From NCBI GenBank assembly GCA_003194525.1, contig NBIV01000037.1:1-64000 (forward strand): a stretch of 64,000 nt of DNA. The letters run 5' to 3'. The DNA comes from Gracilariopsis chorda. Lineage: Eukaryota > Rhodophyta > Florideophyceae > Gracilariales > Gracilariaceae. Below are positions 60,871-64,000 of this stretch, one piece after another. The notes under the pieces were generated by a model. It ran no database searches. It was not told the DNA's origin and was given only the letters and a program-made list of their open reading frames with translations. The position numbers were made by a program, and so were the translations under genes. Positions within the stretch are counted from its first letter, which is position 1; every line of letters begins with the position of its first letter.

Positions 60871-61287
60871 ATGAACAACAACAACAGCAACAACAACAGC
60901 AACGCCGGCAGCAACACACCGTTACAGTACTTCTCCGGATTTCATTCCTTGCCTCTACCGCAGAGCGGTCTCTCGACTCCTTCGCAACCAACAGGAGCAA
61001 ATGCGGGTGCGGCTCCCACGGGAGGGTACCTAATGGCAGCGTGGCCGTCGTACGACATGCTGGTCGGGCTGCAGCCTTCGCAACATGCGATGACTCTCCG
61101 GCTGGCGCCGTGGTTCCACCCGACTGCGGTGTTCAATGATGCGCTTCTGGCGATGTATACCGATGGAAACGGAATGCTCCCGGGTGACGTTTCGGCAATC
61201 GTGACCACTTCGTGGGATTGGCGCAATCGCATAGCGATACCCGTGCACACGACGGCACAGCCGGATCAGTATCGCGAACGCGATTAG
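60871..61287 (+). mobile_element. Antisense accessory frame of right Gypsy element, partial
   Basis: Opposite strand to pol, starting just inside the LTR. An Asn/Ser-rich start, then FHSLPLPQ, WPSYDMLVGLQP, LRLAPWFHPTAVFN and TTSWDWRNRIAIP, aligning with the antisense region of the left element (1133-2918). Only the first part is left here, because the element is shortened towards pol. Confidence 0.6.
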
Positions 61288-61289
61288 TT

Positions 61290-64000
61290 TCCTGCGAAGA
61301 TTTCACTTTGGCGAGAGACGTCCCACTGCGTGGTGCATTTTGACGACTAAAATCCCGGTGGGGAGTGCGATCTTGCGCAGATGCGGTAGAATTTCCTCGA
61401 GAGGGTTCAGCGGGAGCTGTAGCGCGCAAATGCGAAGATGGCACGTCAGTAGACGGAACTCTCGGTCCACTATTGTCCTTTTCGATGTGTCCGGAGGTCC
61501 GTGCACCACGGTTGTCATGACGCGACGAAGCGGTTTCAGTGTTACGGCCCTCCTCCCCCTCCTTAGATGGAGCGGCATGGGGAGTGGTAGAAGCGCCCAA
61601 ACTGCGGGGATAGACGCCGCGCAGTGGCGTTAGAGAAGAAATGCCATTCGGGCCTGCGTCCGATAAGGACGGTATATCTGAGAGTCCCCTTGAAGGGTGT
61701 GGCAACACAGAAGGCCTGTTAACCACAGATGTGGGTTGTTCCACTGGGGTGTGTTGGTTCTCATCTTGGTAAGCAACCTCTACAGAGGGTGGCGGTGCCA
61801 TAACAACGCGATCGCGGGAAATCCGCTCATGAGCGTCGTTCATTTCCACCACTAAGGTGTCTTTATCCACTGATATGACCTTGTAGGGACCGTCCGCGAC
61901 GGGTGAGAGCTTATGCCGTTTCTCCTTATCAGGGTTCCAGTGCTCTTTACGGACGAAGAAATAGTCACCCTCCTTAATTGGCGGTGCTGTACCTCGTACA
62001 CGAGAGTCAAAATCACGCTTGTACGCGGCCTGTGCTCGTGCCATGGAGCTCCGGGCGACCGGGATTAACTTCGTAAGCCACGCTTTCCATCGTTGGCGAT
62101 AATCCTTCACGGAAGGGAAGTTTGCCAGCGTAGGCTTGGGTTCCAACGCTACGGCGGGCGGATGACGCGAAAGTACCAATTCAAATGGAGTCAAACCCGT
62201 TGTACGGTGTACCTGTGTGTTATACGCAAACGTCAAGGCGTCAGTGTACAGGTCCCATGTTTTGGGGTGATCAGCAACGTAAGAACGGAGAGAGGCTAAC
62301 AGCGTTCGGTTAAACCGCTCTACTTGCCCATTACACTGGGGGTGGTAGGTCGTTGTGAACAGATTCTTGATATCGAGAATCCGACACACGTCCTCAAATA
62401 ATCGCGATGCGAATTGCTTTCCGTTATCTGATAGAATGTTAACCGGTGGTCCGTAGACAAATACCCAATGGGTGACGAAGGCTTGCACCACCGCGAAAGC
62501 AGATATCTTCCGTAAAGGTACTGTGCGAACCAAATTGGAGAAACGATCCGTGATAACGAGTAAAAACTTATGTCCACGCTTTGTGGTGAGCAGCGGTCCC
62601 AAGAGGTCAATTGCGACAAACTCGAGAGGGGCCCGTGCTGGAAATAACTTCAACTTCGTTGAGTGCTTCCGGAGTTTGACCCGTTTTTTTGGCACACTCC
62701 GTGCATGACCGCACAGTCGCGTAGCAGTCCACAGCCATGGCTGGCTAATAGTAACTCCGTCGCAACGTGAGGTAAAGTTTCCGTCCACCGGCGTGTCCAC
62801 CAAGTTTCGCATAGTGCGACAAGTGCAACACTCTAGATTGTATAGTATGCGGTACCACTACCTGTGGGGTTGTTTGAACCGTCCTGACGAGGTATCCAAC
62901 ATCATTCACCTCGAAAGGGAGTTGCGCACCGCCATTAAGTCGGGCGCGAATCTGAGTACAAAAGGGATCACCTTGTTGTTCTCTGACCATCTCCTCCGGG
63001 GGTATTGGCACGAAATTACCCAGTGGGGGTTTCTGAGCATCGTCCGAGACGAGTAGTGCGTCCAGTTCATCATCCGATTCCGGTTCTTCATCCGAGTTAT
63101 CGGGTTCACGGTCCGGGTTCTCCGGTTCTCGACCGTCGACGACGAAGCAAGGAATGTCCTCCTCCCCAGCGGGTAGAGTTTCACCATCCGTGGGTAAACG
63201 CGACAGCGCATCCGCCTGAGCGTTCTTTGTGCCCTTCTTGTAGATCACCTCGAAGTCGAATTCCGCAAGGCGGAGCCTCCAACGCATTAAGCGCCCTGAC
63301 GGTTCAGAGACTGTCATGAGCCATCGTAATGACGAGTGATCCGTGTAAACGGTGAAGTGCACACCCATAAGATAGGGGCGGAGGGTGAAGAGTGCCCACA
63401 CAACTGCAAGACACTCTTTCTCTGAGACGGAGTAGTTCCGCTCGTGAACATTCAGTGAGCGTGACCAGTACCCAATAGGGGTTCGTTCGCCTTCGGGATT
63501 TGTCTGAAAGAGAGCGCAACCTACTTGGTAGTCACTAGCATCCGTGTCTACGGTAAACGGTAGTCCGGGTTTCGGTAACGATAAGATCGGTGCTGATGTT
63601 ACAGCCTCCTTGAGGGAGTTAAACGCCTTCGTCTCGACGGACGTAAAGGGTTCCAATTTCGGTGGTTGGCCTTTCCGCAAGAGCGCATTCAAGGGTGCTG
63701 AGATATCCGCACAACTCGGGATAAACCGTCGATAGACGTTGACTAATCCTAGAAAGGAGCGTGGTTCCGTTTGAGTGGCGGGTTCCTTCGCTTGACGGAG
63801 CGACTTAACTCGAGCTTCCTCGATCATCACACGCCCAAGGCGGATTATGTGGCCCAGATACTTCACTGTATCTGTAAAGAACTCACATCTCCTCAACTTG
63901 AGAGTAGCTCCAGCCTCACGTAGCGTGGTCAGGATATCTCTCACGTGTGTGAGGTGGTCATCCAGATTATCTGAGAATACTATGATATCGTCCAGGTAGA
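61290..64000 (-). mobile_element. Gypsy pol: RT (end), RNase H, integrase
   Basis: At the very right edge the RT active site YLDD is readable, followed by the thumb (LKLRRCEFF, YLGHII). RNase H follows with VDTDASDYQVG, EKECLAVVWAL and TDHSSL. The integrase has an HHCC finger (HLSHYAKLGGHAGGRK), a DDE core (AIDLLGP, ILSDNGKQF, QCNGQVERFNRT) and a tail domain (GDYFFVRKEHW...GPYKVISV), then a Ser/Pro-rich extension. About one or two breaks in all. No chromodomain before the end of pol, unlike the left element. Confidence 0.9.

Larger units (their letters stand above)
51758..64000 (-). mobile_element. Ty3/Gypsy element on minus strand, 3' LTR split by a KDZ-type transposon
   Basis: Reading right to left: RT/RNase H and integrase (64000 to about 61290), antisense frame region, polypurine tract, then the 3' LTR, whose first 125 bp (60649-60525) and last 778 bp (52535-51758) are separated by the inserted 8-kb element. 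The total LTR length of 903 bp equals the solo LTR. It inserted into Helitron copy 2. It looks largely whole in pol, with about one or two breaks, and shortened between pol and LTR compared with the left element. Its 5' LTR lies outside the window. LTR similarity to the solo LTR (about 98%) argues for a young insertion. Confidence 0.9.

Overview
This is a nuclear eukaryotic window. Host genes are compact and mostly intronless. The few introns I can resolve are short (75-112 nt) with GTAAG/GTGAG donors. One product carries a plastid-type leader. About half of the window is nested mobile DNA. Together this best fits a photosynthetic eukaryote with low intron density, such as a florideophyte red alga. 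That placement is an inference, because no marker gene fixes the species.

Layout. 1-3781 is the 3' end of a Ty3/Gypsy element (plus strand) with its LTR, sitting in a decayed hAT transposase (3782-5117). 5.1-6.6 kb is relic sequence. 6.6-32.8 kb is the host gene block: a plastid membrane protein, ribonucleotide reductase large subunit, TSR1, an Elongator subunit-like protein, tRNA-Val(CAC), a poly-Q protein, a Tudor-like protein, a BAR-domain protein, acylaminoacyl-peptidase, a four-exon GT71-type mannosyltransferase, a CDGSH iron-sulfur protein, an unresolved spliced gene, a PSD-like decarboxylase, an Sds3/BRMS1-like protein and a Ser/Pro-rich protein. 33-38 kb is gene-poor and holds a pair of related small Cys-rich genes, one broken. 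38.5 kb to the end is a transposon graveyard: a pogo-like transposase, an array of 65-bp hairpin units split by a solo LTR, a nearly whole Helitron (RepHel in one frame with three stops), a second tandem Helitron copy, and a minus-strand Gypsy element that entered that second copy and runs off the right edge.

The most striking object is an approximately 8.0-kb DNA transposon (52536-60522). It has 23-bp terminal inverted repeats and a 2-bp AC target duplication, and it landed inside the 3' LTR of the right-hand Gypsy element. Besides a KDZ/Plavaka-like transposase it carries an adenine-type (DPPY) DNA methyltransferase fused to a SET lysine-methyltransferase domain, a multi-pass membrane protein, a basic-tailed coiled-coil protein, and a perfect 86-bp palindrome in the divergent promoter. 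A transposon with its own two-headed chromatin writer is the best candidate here for an undescribed system.

Insertion order read from nesting: Helitron copy 2 is oldest, then the Gypsy element (its LTR is about 98% identical to the solo LTR in the sample compared, so recent), then the KDZ-type element. Two genes of the nucleotide/ribosome growth programme (RNR large subunit and TSR1) share a divergent promoter with a perfect E2F-type site.
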